NCBI GenBank assembly: GCA_026004095.1
Contig: BPIL01000002.1
Location: 1 to 64,000, forward strand
DNA length: 64,000 nucleotides
Reading direction: 5' to 3'
DNA from: Meiothermus sp.
GTDB lineage: Bacteria; Deinococcota; Deinococci; Deinococcales; Thermaceae
The translations under genes and the position numbers were made by a program. This document shows positions 42,359 to 51,301 of this stretch, piece after piece. The notes below the pieces were generated by a model. The model made no database searches, was not told the origin of the DNA, and saw only the letters and a program-made list of their open reading frames with translations. Positions within the stretch are counted from its first letter, which is position 1; each line of letters opens with the position of its first letter.

Positions 42359-44764
42359 TTGAACCAGCTCATGCGCCTGCAGGTGTTGGTGGACCTGGCC
42401 GATCGCATCTCCGGCCCGGCCAACAACATCGTGCGCACGCTGGGGGGCCTCGAGCGGGCCGCCGTCCAGACCAGCTCGGCCATCGACCGCATCCAGATGG
42501 GGGCCTCGCTGGCCGCCGCTGCGCTGGCCGTCGCCGCCCCGATCGGCCTGGCGACCCGGGCCGCTATCGAGTTCGAGTCGGCCTTCGCCGATGTGAAAAA
42601 GGTGGTGGAGTTCACCCCTGCGCTGGGCCCCGAGGTGCTGCAGAAGCAGCTCATCGCCCTGTCGCGCCAGATTCCCCGCTCCGCCGCCGAGCTGACCCAG
42701 ATCGCGGCTGCTGCCGGCCAGGCGGGAATTGCCCTGGAGGAGCTGGCCGGCTTTACCGAGGATGCCGCCAAGGTGGCGGTGGCCTTCGATATCTCCGCCC
42801 AGGAGGCCGGGGACACCCTGGCCAAGCTGAGAAACATTTTCGGCATGACCCAGCCGCAGGTGGTGCAGCTCTCCGACGCGGTCAACCACCTCTCCAACAA
42901 CATGGCCGCCACCGCCCCGCAGATTCTGGAGGTGCTGCGGCGCATCGGCGGCACCGGGCAGCTGGTGGGCCTCACCGCCCAGCAGATGGCCGCGCTGGGG
43001 GCGGCGATGCTGGCCACCGGCACCCAGCCCGAGGTGGTGGCCACCGGCTTGCAGGCCCTCATCAACAAGCTGGCCAACGCCACCACCGGGAGCAAGCAGC
43101 TCAAGACGGGCCTCGAGGCCATCGGCTACAGCGCCGAGGGCATGGAGGCGGCCATCCGCAAGAACGCCCAGGGGGCCATCCTGGACTTCCTGCGCACCGT
43201 CAACAACTCCAAAGACCCGCTCAAGGTCTTGAGCCTGATCTTCGGCCAGGAATACGCCGACGATATCGCCCGGCTGGCCAAGGCGCTGCCGCTGGTGGAG
43301 CAGGGTTATAAGCTGGTGGGGGACAGCCAGGCCTACGCGGGCAGCGTAGGGCAGGAGTTCGCCAGCCGCTCGGCCACCACCGCCAACCAGCTCCAGCTTT
43401 TGCGCAACGACCTCCAGGCCATCGCCATCACCCTGGGTCAGGTTTTCCTGCCCCCCGTGCAGCGGGTGGTGGGGGCCGTGCGGGGCTTCCTGGATCAGGT
43501 GATGAGCGCCATCAACGCCATGCCGGGGCTAAGCAGCGCGCTGGGGGGCCTCACGGCGGGGCTGGGTGGGGTGGTGCTGGCCGCTGGTGGGGGCATCGCC
43601 GCCCTGGCCGGGGTAGGTATGGTGGCGGGCCAGGCTCGGATGGGCCTGCTGCTGCTGCGGGAGGGCATGAGCGCCCTGGCTTTGAGGGCGTTTGACCTGG
43701 CCGGGGCGCTGGATCGGGCCATCCTGCGCCTGCGGGCCCTGGGCGGCCCCATTCCGGCGGCCCGTGCGGCGGTGCTGGGGCTGGCCGGGGCCTTCCGGGC
43801 CCTCACAGCGGCGATGCTGGCCAATCCGGTGGGGGCTTTGCTGGCCGGGCTGCTGGCGCTGGGCGCGGCGTTTGTCTGGGCCTGGCAGCACGTGCAGCAG
43901 TTCCGCGATCAGGTGCGGCTGGCCCTGGTGCCCTTAGTGGCGGCGTGGAATGGTTTTCGCCAGGCCATCGCCGGGCTGGCCCTGCAGTTCGGCCCGGTGG
44001 GCGAGGTGATCGCAGCCGCTCTAGGGCGGGCCTATGGGGCGCTGGATGCGCTGGGCTATGCGTTTGGCTTCGTGCTGGGGTTCATTATGACCCTCACCAT
44101 CAACGTCTTCGCCCGCATTGGGGCCAGCATCGTCAGCGCCCTCACCGGCCTAGTGAACCTGGTGCGGGGGCTGCTCGAGGTGCTGGTGGGCCTGTTTACG
44201 GGTAATTTCGAGCGGGCCCGGGCGGGGGTGGAGCAGATCATGCAGGGGGTGGTGCAGGTGATCACAGCCCCGCTTGCCCTGTTGGGCCAGCAGGCCGTGG
44301 AGTGGGGCCGCAACATCATGGGCGGCCTGGCCCAGGGCCTCTCCGCCGGGCTCTCGGGGGTGGCCGAGCGCATCGCCCAGGGCGGCGAGGCCATCAAGAA
44401 CTGGTTCCGCAGCCTATTTCAGATCAGAAGCCCCTCGCGGGTCTTTGCGGGCTACGGCCTGATGCTCTCGCTGGGCCTGGCCCAGGGCATCGAGGCCGGG
44501 ATGCCGCAGGTGGCGGATGCGGTCGCCGGAATGGAGCAGTCGCTCCAACCCCGGGTGGAGCTGCCACAACCGGGCCTCACACCCCCACCGGCTCAGGCCC
44601 GCCCCAGGGCCGAGCGCTCAATCACGGTCAGCATCAACATCGAGCAGATTCAGATCGGCAGCGGCCAGCCGCGCCAGGTGGTGCAGGAGTTGCAGCCGGC
44701 CATCAAAGAGGCGGTGCTGCTGGCGCTGGAGGAGCTGGCGCTGGAGGAGGGCGTGGATGGCTAA
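42359..44764 (+). CDS. Tail tape measure protein
   Basis: This 801-residue protein starts with TTG at 42359 (GGAGGG upstream). It has the TP901-type core (AIEFESAFADVKKVVEFTP ... ELTQIAAAAGQAGIALEELAGFTEDAAKVAVAFDISAQEAGDTLAKLRNIFGM) and several long hydrophobic helices between 390 and 640. Tape measures set tail length, pass through the tail tube and enter the host envelope. Its normal partners (chaperones, tube, sheath) are on the other arm, 25 kb away. Confidence 0.9.
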   Translation: MNQLMRLQVLVDLADRISGPANNIVRTLGGLERAAVQTSSAIDRIQMGASLAAAALAVAAPIGLATRAAIEFESAFADVKKVVEFTPALGPEVLQKQLIALSRQIPRSAAELTQIAAAAGQAGIALEELAGFTEDAAKVAVAFDISAQEAGDTLAKLRNIFGMTQPQVVQLSDAVNHLSNNMAATAPQILEVLRRIGGTGQLVGLTAQQMAALGAAMLATGTQPEVVATGLQALINKLANATTGSKQLKTGLEAIGYSAEGMEAAIRKNAQGAILDFLRTVNNSKDPLKVLSLIFGQEYADDIARLAKALPLVEQGYKLVGDSQAYAGSVGQEFASRSATTANQLQLLRNDLQAIAITLGQVFLPPVQRVVGAVRGFLDQVMSAINAMPGLSSALGGLTAGLGGVVLAAGGGIAALAGVGMVAGQARMGLLLLREGMSALALRAFDLAGALDRAILRLRALGGPIPAARAAVLGLAGAFRALTAAMLANPVGALLAGLLALGAAFVWAWQHVQQFRDQVRLALVPLVAAWNGFRQAIAGLALQFGPVGEVIAAALGRAYGALDALGYAFGFVLGFIMTLTINVFARIGASIVSALTGLVNLVRGLLEVLVGLFTGNFERARAGVEQIMQGVVQVITAPLALLGQQAVEWGRNIMGGLAQGLSAGLSGVAERIAQGGEAIKNWFRSLFQIRSPSRVFAGYGLMLSLGLAQGIEAGMPQVADAVAGMEQSLQPRVELPQPGLTPPPAQARPRAERSITVSINIEQIQIGSGQPRQVVQELQPAIKEAVLLALEELALEEGVDG

Positions 44765-45380
44765 AATCCCCAGCCCCTGGGAAGCGCCGGAGGTGTGGGA
44801 GACCCTGACCCTGCTGGGCCCGCAGGGCCGGGTGGCCATCCCCAACGTCACCGTGAACGTGCGGGGGGGCGGCCTGGAGGAGGATTCCGCCCCCATCGCA
44901 GGCGAAAACGGGGCCGAGCGCACCTTTCTGCGCTACCGCGACGCTGAGGTGGAGGTGGAGGCGGTGGCCGATTCCAAGGCCGAGTTTGAGCGGCTCCTGG
45001 CGGTGCTCAACCTGTACCGCAACCGGCGCGACAAGAAGCCGGTGGTTTTGCAGGCCGCCCACCCCAACCTGCAGCTTCACGGGGTGCGCTATGTCTACCT
45101 CTTTGATCTGGAGAGCCCGGACTTCAGCCGGGAAAGCGGGTTTGTGCTGCGCTTCAAGCTGAGGGAGTGGCAGTCCAAGGAGCGCCGGAGTGGCACAGTG
45201 GAGAAGCTCGACGGCCCCGCGCCGGGCAGCCTGGCCGGCAGCGGCAGCGGCGGCGCTGGCGGAGGCAAGCCCAGCGCGCAGAAGGCGGGCGAAAACAGGC
45301 CCAGCACGGTGGGGCTATCGTCTGTGGCGCGAGGGGTCGCGGATGGTTCTGCTGTGGCGAATCGGATGGTAGGTAGATAA
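44757..45380 (+). CDS. Tail/baseplate protein
   Basis: This 207-residue protein overlaps the tape measure by eight bases. The N-terminal domain has beta features (LTLLGPQGRVAIPNVTVNVRGGG, EVEVEAVADSKAEFERLLAVL) and the C-terminus is Gly/Ser-rich (SLAGSGSGGAGGG). Position matches Mu gpN (tail/DNA circulation protein), but sequence support is slight. A role in baseplate assembly is inferred. Confidence 0.6.
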   Translation: MAKIPSPWEAPEVWETLTLLGPQGRVAIPNVTVNVRGGGLEEDSAPIAGENGAERTFLRYRDAEVEVEAVADSKAEFERLLAVLNLYRNRRDKKPVVLQAAHPNLQLHGVRYVYLFDLESPDFSRESGFVLRFKLREWQSKERRSGTVEKLDGPAPGSLAGSGSGGAGGGKPSAQKAGENRPSTVGLSSVARGVADGSAVANRMVGR

Positions 45381-46039
45381 TGGCGCTGCTCTCGATCAAG
45401 TCCAGCAAAATCTCGGATGGGCAGATCAGCCTGCCCCGCACGGGCCGGTGGGTTGCCGCGCTGCGGGCCACCGAGCCGGTGCCGCTGGGTGAGCCGCTGC
45501 AGATGGAGTTTGAATCCGGCGAGCGCCTGGCGGCTACCTGCGTGGCTGCGGGCCGGCAAGGGGGCTTCTGGAGCCTATCCCTGGTGGGCGGGGCGGGCCG
45601 GCTGGATCGGGCGCTGCGCCCAAAGTATTACGAAGGGGTGCCGGCCTACCTCATCATCCGCGACCTGCTGACCGAGGTAGGCGAGGCCGCAGGGGAGATC
45701 GACGGCCCCGAGGTTTTTCTGCGCTACACGCGCCTGGGGTATCCCGCCTGGCAGGAGTTGCGCCGGGTGCTGCTGTTGCTGCCGGAGCGCAGCTGGCGGG
45801 TGCAGCCGGATGGCCGGGTCTGGGTGGGGCGTGAGGCCTGGCCCTCTTACCCAAAGCGGCTAGCCTCTATCGAGTTCGACTTTGCCCGGGGGCATTTCTG
45901 GTTCTCTTTGGAGCCCGGCCTGCAGCCCGGCGTGCGCCTCGAGGGCCGGGCGGCTGGGGCCGACGTGGTGTTCGGCAACGTCGAGCGCGTGGTGCACCAC
46001 ATCGGCCAGTATCGCACGGAGGTGTTTTGTGCCCGGTGA
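45380..46039 (+). CDS. Baseplate hub protein (Mu gpP-like)
   Basis: This 219-residue protein is the third gene after the tape measure, where Mu encodes gpP, the gp27-like hub. It has a middle RPKYYEGVPAYLIIRDLLTEVGEAAGEI and an LRRVLLLLPERSWRVQPDGRVWVG segment, typical of hub/tail-lysin domains of this group. It starts one base into the previous stop. It is shorter than Mu gpP. Confidence 0.7.
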   Translation: MALLSIKSSKISDGQISLPRTGRWVAALRATEPVPLGEPLQMEFESGERLAATCVAAGRQGGFWSLSLVGGAGRLDRALRPKYYEGVPAYLIIRDLLTEVGEAAGEIDGPEVFLRYTRLGYPAWQELRRVLLLLPERSWRVQPDGRVWVGREAWPSYPKRLASIEFDFARGHFWFSLEPGLQPGVRLEGRAAGADVVFGNVERVVHHIGQYRTEVFCAR

Positions 46040-46514
46040 GCGACTGAAGCGCCGCCTGCAGCAGCTAATCTGGGATGGCCGCCTGGACACCCTGGCCCTC
46101 TACCCCTGCCAGATTCTGCGCGACCACGGCGATATGCGGCTCGATCTGCAGCCGGACAAGCCCGATCTGCCCCTGCTCACGCGGGTGCCCCTGCGCACCA
46201 TGCTGCCCGGGGTGGAGGTGCGGGTGCAGGTGGGCACGCGGGTGCTGCTGGGCTTCGAAAATGGCGATCCGGCCCGCCCGGTGGCGTTGTTGTTCGACGC
46301 GGGCAGCCTGCGGGAGCTGATAATTCACGCCACCGTAAAGGTGAACCTGGTGGCGCCGGAGGTCAATGTAAATGGAGATGTGGTCAATCTCGCCGGCGGG
46401 GGCCCCGCGGTGGCCCGGGTGGGCGACCAGATTCGCATCACCGGCGTGGCCGCAGGCTCGGCTACCCTCACCGGAGAGATCATCAGCGGCTCCGGCAAAA
46501 CATTTTCGGGATAA
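46029..46514 (+). CDS. Baseplate spike/assembly protein (Mu gp45-like)
   Basis: A GTG at 46029 with GGAGGTG upstream gives 161 residues. An OB-like N-terminal part (LLTRVPLRTMLPGVEVRVQVGTRVLLGFENGDP) is followed by a beta-helical repeat region (VNLVAPEVNVNGDVVNLAGGG) as in the membrane-piercing spike of Mu gp45/P2 gpV. Overlaps gpP by 11 bp. Confidence 0.78.
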   Translation: MPGERLKRRLQQLIWDGRLDTLALYPCQILRDHGDMRLDLQPDKPDLPLLTRVPLRTMLPGVEVRVQVGTRVLLGFENGDPARPVALLFDAGSLRELIIHATVKVNLVAPEVNVNGDVVNLAGGGPAVARVGDQIRITGVAAGSATLTGEIISGSGKTFSG

Positions 46515-46516
46515 CT

Positions 46517-46885
46517 ATGGTGGACCTCGGAACCGACTACAGCCTGATCGAGCGCCGCCGCAAGAGCGGCCTGGAAAACCTGCTGGGGGCTTTAGTGCGG
46601 CGGCTACAGACCCCACGCGGGGGGCTCTTTTACGACCCGGCCTACGGCTTTGACCTGCGCGAGATGGTGCAGGCGCCCTGGAATGCCCAGACCCAGTACG
46701 AGCTGGAAACCTTCGTGCAGGCCGCGGTGGAGCAGGACCCGCGGGTGGCCGAGGTGGAAGTGGAGGCCGAGCAGATGGATTTGAATCGAGTTCGCGTCAG
46801 CATTCGCGGCCTGACGGCCCAGGGCCCGTTTGCGCTGGTTTTGGCCGTCAGCGGCGTATCGGTGGAGGTGCTGCGTGCTACTTGA
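46517..46885 (+). CDS. Baseplate wedge protein (Mu gp46-like, gpW/gp25 group)
   Basis: This 122-residue protein has TPRGGLFYDPAYGFDLREMVQAPWNAQTQYELETFVQAAVEQDPRVAEVEVEAE, the typical pattern of Mu gp46/T4 gp25: Tyr-Gly-x-Asp-Leu then a helix with EQDPRV. It lies between the spike and baseplate J, as in Mu. Confidence 0.85.
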   Translation: MVDLGTDYSLIERRRKSGLENLLGALVRRLQTPRGGLFYDPAYGFDLREMVQAPWNAQTQYELETFVQAAVEQDPRVAEVEVEAEQMDLNRVRVSIRGLTAQGPFALVLAVSGVSVEVLRAT

Positions 46886-47951
46886 GCAATTACTCCAGCC
46901 CCGATCGCAAAGCCAGGTGCTGGCCCGGCTCATCAGTATTTTGCAGAGCAAGGGCTACGCCCCCAACGACTGGATAGCCGGCTCCGAGCAGCGCACACTG
47001 ATCGAGCTGTACGCCGAGGCCATCGCCGAGCTGGAGGCGGTGCGCCTGGCCATTACCCAGGGCGGATACCTGGAAAGCGCCACCGGCCCATTCCTGGATC
47101 TGTATGCCTACAACGTTTATGGCCTCCTGCGCAAAGAGGCCACCTTTGAGCGGCAGCGCTTTACCCTGACCTGCAGCAGCGGGTTTGGCCCCTATACCAT
47201 CCAGCCCAACCAACTTTGGGCCGGGGTGGGTAATCTGCGATTTAACAATGTGGCCGGCGGTGTGCTCAATCCGGGCGGCACGCTGTCGCTGGAGTTCAGG
47301 GCCGAGAGCCCCGGCACGGCCTATCGGCTCGCGCTGGGTAGCGGCACAACCCTGTTTACCCCGCTGCCCGGCGTAACCATCGTTAACGACCAGGTAATCG
47401 AGGCTGCGATTGATCAGGAAACCGACGCGCAGCTACGCGAGCGCTGCCGCCTGCGCTGGGCAGAGCTGGGCTATGGCGGCACCGCCGCCGCTTACCGCTC
47501 CTGGGCGCTCTCGGCTGACCCCAGCATCACTAAGGTGCGCGTTTTGGATCAGAATCCGCGCGGCCAGGGAACAGTCGATGTGGTCGTGTGGGGTGAGGGG
47601 GGCCTGGGCAGCGGGGCGGTAGCGGCGGCCAACAACATCATCCAGCAGAAAAAGCCGCTCACGGCGGATGTGCAGGTATATGCAGCCACGGCCGTCAACG
47701 TCACTATTACCGCCACCATCCGGGTACGCACGGGATTCCTGAGCCAGGCGCAGGGGCAGGCCGCAGCAGCCCTGGCGGCTCTGCAAGCGGGTGTGCCGAT
47801 TGGCGGGATAATCTACAGATCGGCCATCATCGAAGCGCTGTTCGTGCCCAATGTGATTGATGTGGCGTTGTCGGCTCCTGCAACCGATGTCACCCTGAGC
47901 AGCGTGCAGGCCGCGCAATTCAACGCAAACCTGACCTGGATTGAGGTGTAG
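46875..47951 (+). CDS. Baseplate J-like protein (Mu gp47)
   Basis: A GTG at 46875 with GGAGGTG upstream gives 358 residues. It carries the baseplate J features QRTLIELYAEAIAELEAVRLAITQGGYLESATG, then IDQETDAQLRERCRLRWAELGYGGTAAAYRSWALSADPSITKVRVLD. It forms the wedge of the contractile baseplate. It overlaps gp46 by 11 bp. Confidence 0.88.
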   Translation: MLLEQLLQPRSQSQVLARLISILQSKGYAPNDWIAGSEQRTLIELYAEAIAELEAVRLAITQGGYLESATGPFLDLYAYNVYGLLRKEATFERQRFTLTCSSGFGPYTIQPNQLWAGVGNLRFNNVAGGVLNPGGTLSLEFRAESPGTAYRLALGSGTTLFTPLPGVTIVNDQVIEAAIDQETDAQLRERCRLRWAELGYGGTAAAYRSWALSADPSITKVRVLDQNPRGQGTVDVVVWGEGGLGSGAVAAANNIIQQKKPLTADVQVYAATAVNVTITATIRVRTGFLSQAQGQAAAALAALQAGVPIGGIIYRSAIIEALFVPNVIDVALSAPATDVTLSSVQAAQFNANLTWIEV

Positions 47952-47953
47952 CC

Positions 47954-48556
47954 GTGATTCCGCTATACGAGATTCGCCTGCTGGAGGATTGGTTACGGGA
48001 TCGGGCTCCGCCCTGGTTTCAAGATGCCCCGGTCGGGCCGGAAATCGAGGCCTATGGAGCGCTTGCCGATGAGCACCTCGAGTATGTGGCTACCGCCTTG
48101 CGCGCGAGATATGCCGAGCTGGCCCCGGAGGATGGTTTGAACCTGCTTGGGGCTGAGCGCAATTTCGTGCGCTATCCTGCCGAGAGCCTGGACGCCTTCC
48201 GGCAGCGCATTATTGGCGCCTGGGAATTTTGGCAATGGGCGGGCACCGAGTACGGCCTGGGCCTGGCCCTCTCTCAGCTCGGCTACAACAGCGCCATAGT
48301 GCCGGTGCGCAACTACGACAACACGCGCTGGAGCGAGTTCGACGTATACCTGTACGCTGGCACCCGTAGCTACGATGGCTCGGTAGAGGAGAAAAACCGC
48401 ATCCTTGCAATCATTAATCAGGTCAAACCAGCGCATACCCGATTGGCAACGCTGCGATACGTGCCATCAGGGCCGTTGAACTGGAACCCGGCGGGCCTTA
48501 CCTGGAACCCACCAGGGCAGGTCTGGGGCGCGCCGCCTGTCGTGCTTTATCCGTAG
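47954..48556 (+). CDS. Tail protein (Mu gp48 / P2 gpI-like)
   Basis: This 200-residue protein starts with GTG at 47954. It is the gene after baseplate J and before the fibre, the place of gp48. It has LRARYAELAPEDGLNLLGAERNFVRYPAESLDAFRQRIIGAWEFWQWAGTEYGL, typical of the family that links baseplate to fibres, and a C-terminal Pro/Trp repeat (LNWNPAGLTWNPPGQVWG). Confidence 0.78.
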   Translation: MIPLYEIRLLEDWLRDRAPPWFQDAPVGPEIEAYGALADEHLEYVATALRARYAELAPEDGLNLLGAERNFVRYPAESLDAFRQRIIGAWEFWQWAGTEYGLGLALSQLGYNSAIVPVRNYDNTRWSEFDVYLYAGTRSYDGSVEEKNRILAIINQVKPAHTRLATLRYVPSGPLNWNPAGLTWNPPGQVWGAPPVVLYP

Positions 48557-48564
48557 GAGGAACC

Positions 48565-49923
48565 ATGCCCAAAACTCTTAACCCTCAAAACACTTTCCCG
48601 ACCAACATCCCCAATTTTCCCATATCGGGGAACAACGAGCCCATCGCCATAGAGCCGCTGGAAAACGCCATCCAGGCTGTGCTCAACCGCAGCGAGAACC
48701 TGCACGTGCGCCTGAGCGAAGCCGAGACTCAGGGCGTGAAGCGGGTGCGGACGGTGGCCTCGCTGGCCGCGCTCTCAGCGGCAACTGGCTTCAACAATGG
48801 CGATGTGTGCGATGTGGAAGGCTATGGGCGCTACCGGCTATACAACCCCTCCGGGCTTACTGCCGACGGCTTGTGGGTGCTCAACGCCGCTGGGGGCGGG
48901 CGGTGGGTGCATACCCTACGGGATATGCGGGGCGCTGGCAATGGATTGGCTACGCTGGACTCCGGAGGCAGGCTAAGCCAGGACGTGCGTGACGGCAGCA
49001 TCGTAACCGCTCATCTAGCCAACGGCAGCGTCACTGCTGCAAAGTTGGCTTCAGGAGCGGCTGTGGCCAACATCGGCTACACCCCGGTTAACAAGGCCGG
49101 TGACACTATAACTGGCGACCTGACCGTAAACGGAATTTCAAACATAGGCGGGCGCACCTTCCGCAAGGTCAGCTTCGTTCCAACCGACGGGGTGGGCTGG
49201 TATCGCATCATCGCAAATACCAACGTCTTCGGCGGACGACTGGACATCTACGCCGAGTGGAACGCCCAGGTGTCGCGCATTACGTTAGAGGGGCACTCAG
49301 CAGGCTACAACAACATGGGCTATTTCAACGCCACCCAGGTGTTCCAATATAGCGGTGGGCTCATCACTCAAATACGCTGGGGGCAGTCGGGAGGGGTAAA
49401 TGCCTATCTGGACATCTACGTAGCTAGCGTTATAAACAATAACAACATCCCCATCAACCTCTGCTACTGGGGCGATGCCTGGGGCGGGATTCAGACCTCG
49501 CCTGCTTTCAACCCGGCTGCCGGGACTACAAACCGGCAGATTGACGTATCGCAAAGCGGAGTTCTCCAAGCCCGCTACGACCACCAAAACCGCTTCGTTT
49601 TTAGCTCGAACGTGGGTTTTTCAGAACCAATAGCCGCTGGAGCCCAGACTTTTGTGGCGATATTTACGGTAAACATCCCCAGTGGCAAATCGTTATATTT
49701 GCGTCGAGCTAGATTTTGGCTAATCAACACAAGCTTGAGATTGATAGTAAATGGCAATGCGAACACATTTACCTCTAGTGACTTTTACGGCGATGTGGTT
49801 ACAAACACGCTAATAAGCCCTTCTGGGGAGACTGGAGTAAGCATATTGATTTATAACTCCAGTGGTACCTCACAAACAATCGAGAAAAGTGGAGCCTACT
49901 GGTTAGAGTTTGAAATCGCCTAG
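48565..49923 (+). CDS. Tail fibre protein
   Basis: This 452-residue protein has GGATAGCGGVSE-like fibre features: a baseplate-attachment N-terminus, then GNGLATLDSGGRLSQDVRDGSIVTAHLANGSVTAAKLASGAAVANIGYTPVNKAGDTITGDLTVNG, the repeat style of T4-like/Mu-like fibres. The last third is beta-rich and Asn/Ser-rich and is likely the receptor-binding part. Base composition becomes more AT-rich here, as usual for exchangeable tips. GAGGAACC ribosome site. Confidence 0.85.
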   Translation: MPKTLNPQNTFPTNIPNFPISGNNEPIAIEPLENAIQAVLNRSENLHVRLSEAETQGVKRVRTVASLAALSAATGFNNGDVCDVEGYGRYRLYNPSGLTADGLWVLNAAGGGRWVHTLRDMRGAGNGLATLDSGGRLSQDVRDGSIVTAHLANGSVTAAKLASGAAVANIGYTPVNKAGDTITGDLTVNGISNIGGRTFRKVSFVPTDGVGWYRIIANTNVFGGRLDIYAEWNAQVSRITLEGHSAGYNNMGYFNATQVFQYSGGLITQIRWGQSGGVNAYLDIYVASVINNNNIPINLCYWGDAWGGIQTSPAFNPAAGTTNRQIDVSQSGVLQARYDHQNRFVFSSNVGFSEPIAAGAQTFVAIFTVNIPSGKSLYLRRARFWLINTSLRLIVNGNANTFTSSDFYGDVVTNTLISPSGETGVSILIYNSSGTSQTIEKSGAYWLEFEIA

Positions 49924-49932
49924 GAGGATTGA

Positions 49933-50400
49933 ATGCGCCCACTGCTCAATAAACTTCTTCCCCTCACACAGGGGGGACTCTCTATGCGGATTGATGGGGA
50001 CTCCATTTATCTCAGCGGCTTGAAAGAGGATGTTGATTTGGAGGCTCTCCGGGGCGAGATAGAGAGTGAATGGTTGGGGATGGCCAAACAGGAGGCCATT
50101 TTGAAAATACGTGATGGGATTCTGGAGAGGGGGAAGGCCCTCAAACCTGCCGACTTCGACGAGTTGATGGCGAAGTTGCAACTTGGTAGGTTGGGGGATG
50201 AGGGAAAGGCCGAACTCAACAAATACTTCGATGCCCTGGATTCCCTCGAAGGCGTTGGGGACTCCCTACGGGGCATGGTTGCCCTTGTCCAAAAGGTGAA
50301 GCAGCTAAACGCCTACGACTGGCCGGAGTGGGTGCGCTGGGAGAGGATACCCGAGAAGCCATTGATTTATTTGAGCAGCAGTTCGCCGGTAACCGGGTAA
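49933..50400 (+). CDS. Phage protein after the tail fibre, possible fibre assembly factor
   Basis: This 155-residue charged, helical protein (VDLEALRGEIESEWLGMAKQEAILKIRDGILERGKALKPADFDELMAKLQLGRLGDEGKAELNKYFDALD) has no membrane segment. It follows the fibre by 9 bp with GGAGG. Tail-fibre assembly chaperones sit here in Mu, but no sequence match is seen. Confidence 0.55.
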   Translation: MRPLLNKLLPLTQGGLSMRIDGDSIYLSGLKEDVDLEALRGEIESEWLGMAKQEAILKIRDGILERGKALKPADFDELMAKLQLGRLGDEGKAELNKYFDALDSLEGVGDSLRGMVALVQKVKQLNAYDWPEWVRWERIPEKPLIYLSSSSPVTG

Positions 50401-50412
50401 ACAGGGGGGGAT

Positions 50413-51063
50413 ATGCCCACATGGGTTCCCGGCAGCGGGACCGCTCTGGGCTCATTTGGGCTGACCCCGGCTACTACAGCCACACTCAGTCATCCTGCCC
50501 TTGCTACAACATCATTAGCAGAGAGTATTTATCGCACCCGATTCACCACTGCCGCAACAGCAGGCAGCGCCAGCGGGGTGCGAGACAACGTCAACACATT
50601 TTGGCGCGGCATGGGGTTTTTTCATCACGTTCTGTTTGCCACAGGTAGCATCAGCCTGGCCGGAGGCCAAAAATGTGTTGGGCTGAGCAGTCAGACCGCC
50701 ATTCTGAGTGGCCAGCCATCTGCGCTGCCAAATCTGATTGGCATGATCAAAGACCAAGGCGATACAAATTGGTTTTTTGCCCGGCGCGACGGCACCGGGA
50801 CAGTACAACTGGTCGATCTAGGAGTGCCAGTTGCCAACAACCAGGTGTTCAGCATGACCCTGTTTTCCGCGCGCAACGGCACGGGCCTAGGCGTTCAAAT
50901 TGTGCAACATAATTTTGATGGCACATCGACTGTTCTGTTGGATGCAACCTACAATACCAACCTTCCGGCGCAAAACACCCTGCTGGGCAGACACTTCGTA
51001 GTTCGCAATGGATCCACAGCCGCCCAGTATTCTGCTGGGTTGAGTTGGAGATTAGATAAATGA
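50413..51063 (+). CDS. Virion surface/receptor-binding-like protein, last phage gene
   Basis: This 216-residue protein is rich in Thr, Ser, Ala and Gly with beta-strand spacing (SISLAGGQKCVGLSSQTAILSG, NNQVFSMTLFSARNGTGLGVQIVQHNF). It looks like a trimeric structural or tip domain. It ends 56 bp before the right-end site cluster. No family recognised; role inferred from position beside the fibre. Confidence 0.55.
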   Translation: MPTWVPGSGTALGSFGLTPATTATLSHPALATTSLAESIYRTRFTTAATAGSASGVRDNVNTFWRGMGFFHHVLFATGSISLAGGQKCVGLSSQTAILSGQPSALPNLIGMIKDQGDTNWFFARRDGTGTVQLVDLGVPVANNQVFSMTLFSARNGTGLGVQIVQHNFDGTSTVLLDATYNTNLPAQNTLLGRHFVVRNGSTAAQYSAGLSWRLDK

Positions 51064-51118
51064 CTTATTTATCTCATGCGTATTTCACTGGTTGCTAATC
51101 CATTCAAAGCCAAAACTG

Positions 51119-51199
51119 GTGACATTTAGCGTGTTTCTCATCTTTCAAGTGGTGACATTTAGCGTGGCGTAAAATGGGCAAATAGCGTGGCGCGTGACA
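51119..51199 (-). other. Right prophage end with three transposase-binding sites
   Basis: Sites in the GTGACATTTAGCGTGGCGC orientation lie at 51119-51133 (truncated after GTG), 51152-51170 (GCGT for GCGC) and about 51175-51193 (only TAGCGTGGCGC conserved), ending CGTGACA at 51199. The terminal sequence complements the left end (TGT-T/C-ACGCGCCACGCTA), with the same distance from the TG/CA terminus to the site. Confidence 0.82.
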
Positions 51200-51250
51200 G
51201 TGTTGTCTTAATACTCGAGGAACCGTAAGAAGGACTGGGCTGGATGTGCA

Positions 51251-51287
51251 AAAGCCGACCCCCAACCTATCAAGGTCAGGGGTCGGC
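51251..51287 (-). terminator. rnpB terminator
   Basis: On the minus strand GCCGACCCC pairs with GGGGTCGGC (loop about 15 nt) followed by TTTTGC. It lies 15 bp after the 3' end of RNase P RNA and between it and the prophage. Confidence 0.8.
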
Positions 51288-51301
51288 CAGAAAGGTCGAG
51301 G

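Larger units (their letters stand above)
16374..51199. mobile_element. Mu-like transposable prophage
   Basis: A 34.8-kb element bounded by inverted ends, TGTTACGCGCCACGCTA at the left and the complement of TGTCACGCGCCACGCTA at the right. It has a MuA-type DDE transposase, a MuB ATPase, repressor and Ner proteins, and Mu-type head and tail genes (gp27, gp28, gp29, gpF, gpI, gpT, gp36, gpG, gp37, gpL, gpM, gp45-48). Ends of the form TG...CA fit Mu. No 5-bp target duplication is visible (GCTGC left, GTGTT right). It sits between the dcw operon and rnpB. The structural gene set looks complete; two genes near 41 kb are frameshifted. Confidence 0.93.

Noticed and set aside
16374..51199. Two separate prophages joined at 35998
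   Set aside because: The internal end-like site suggested this, but there is only one transposase and one set of head and tail genes, and the two parts complement each other.
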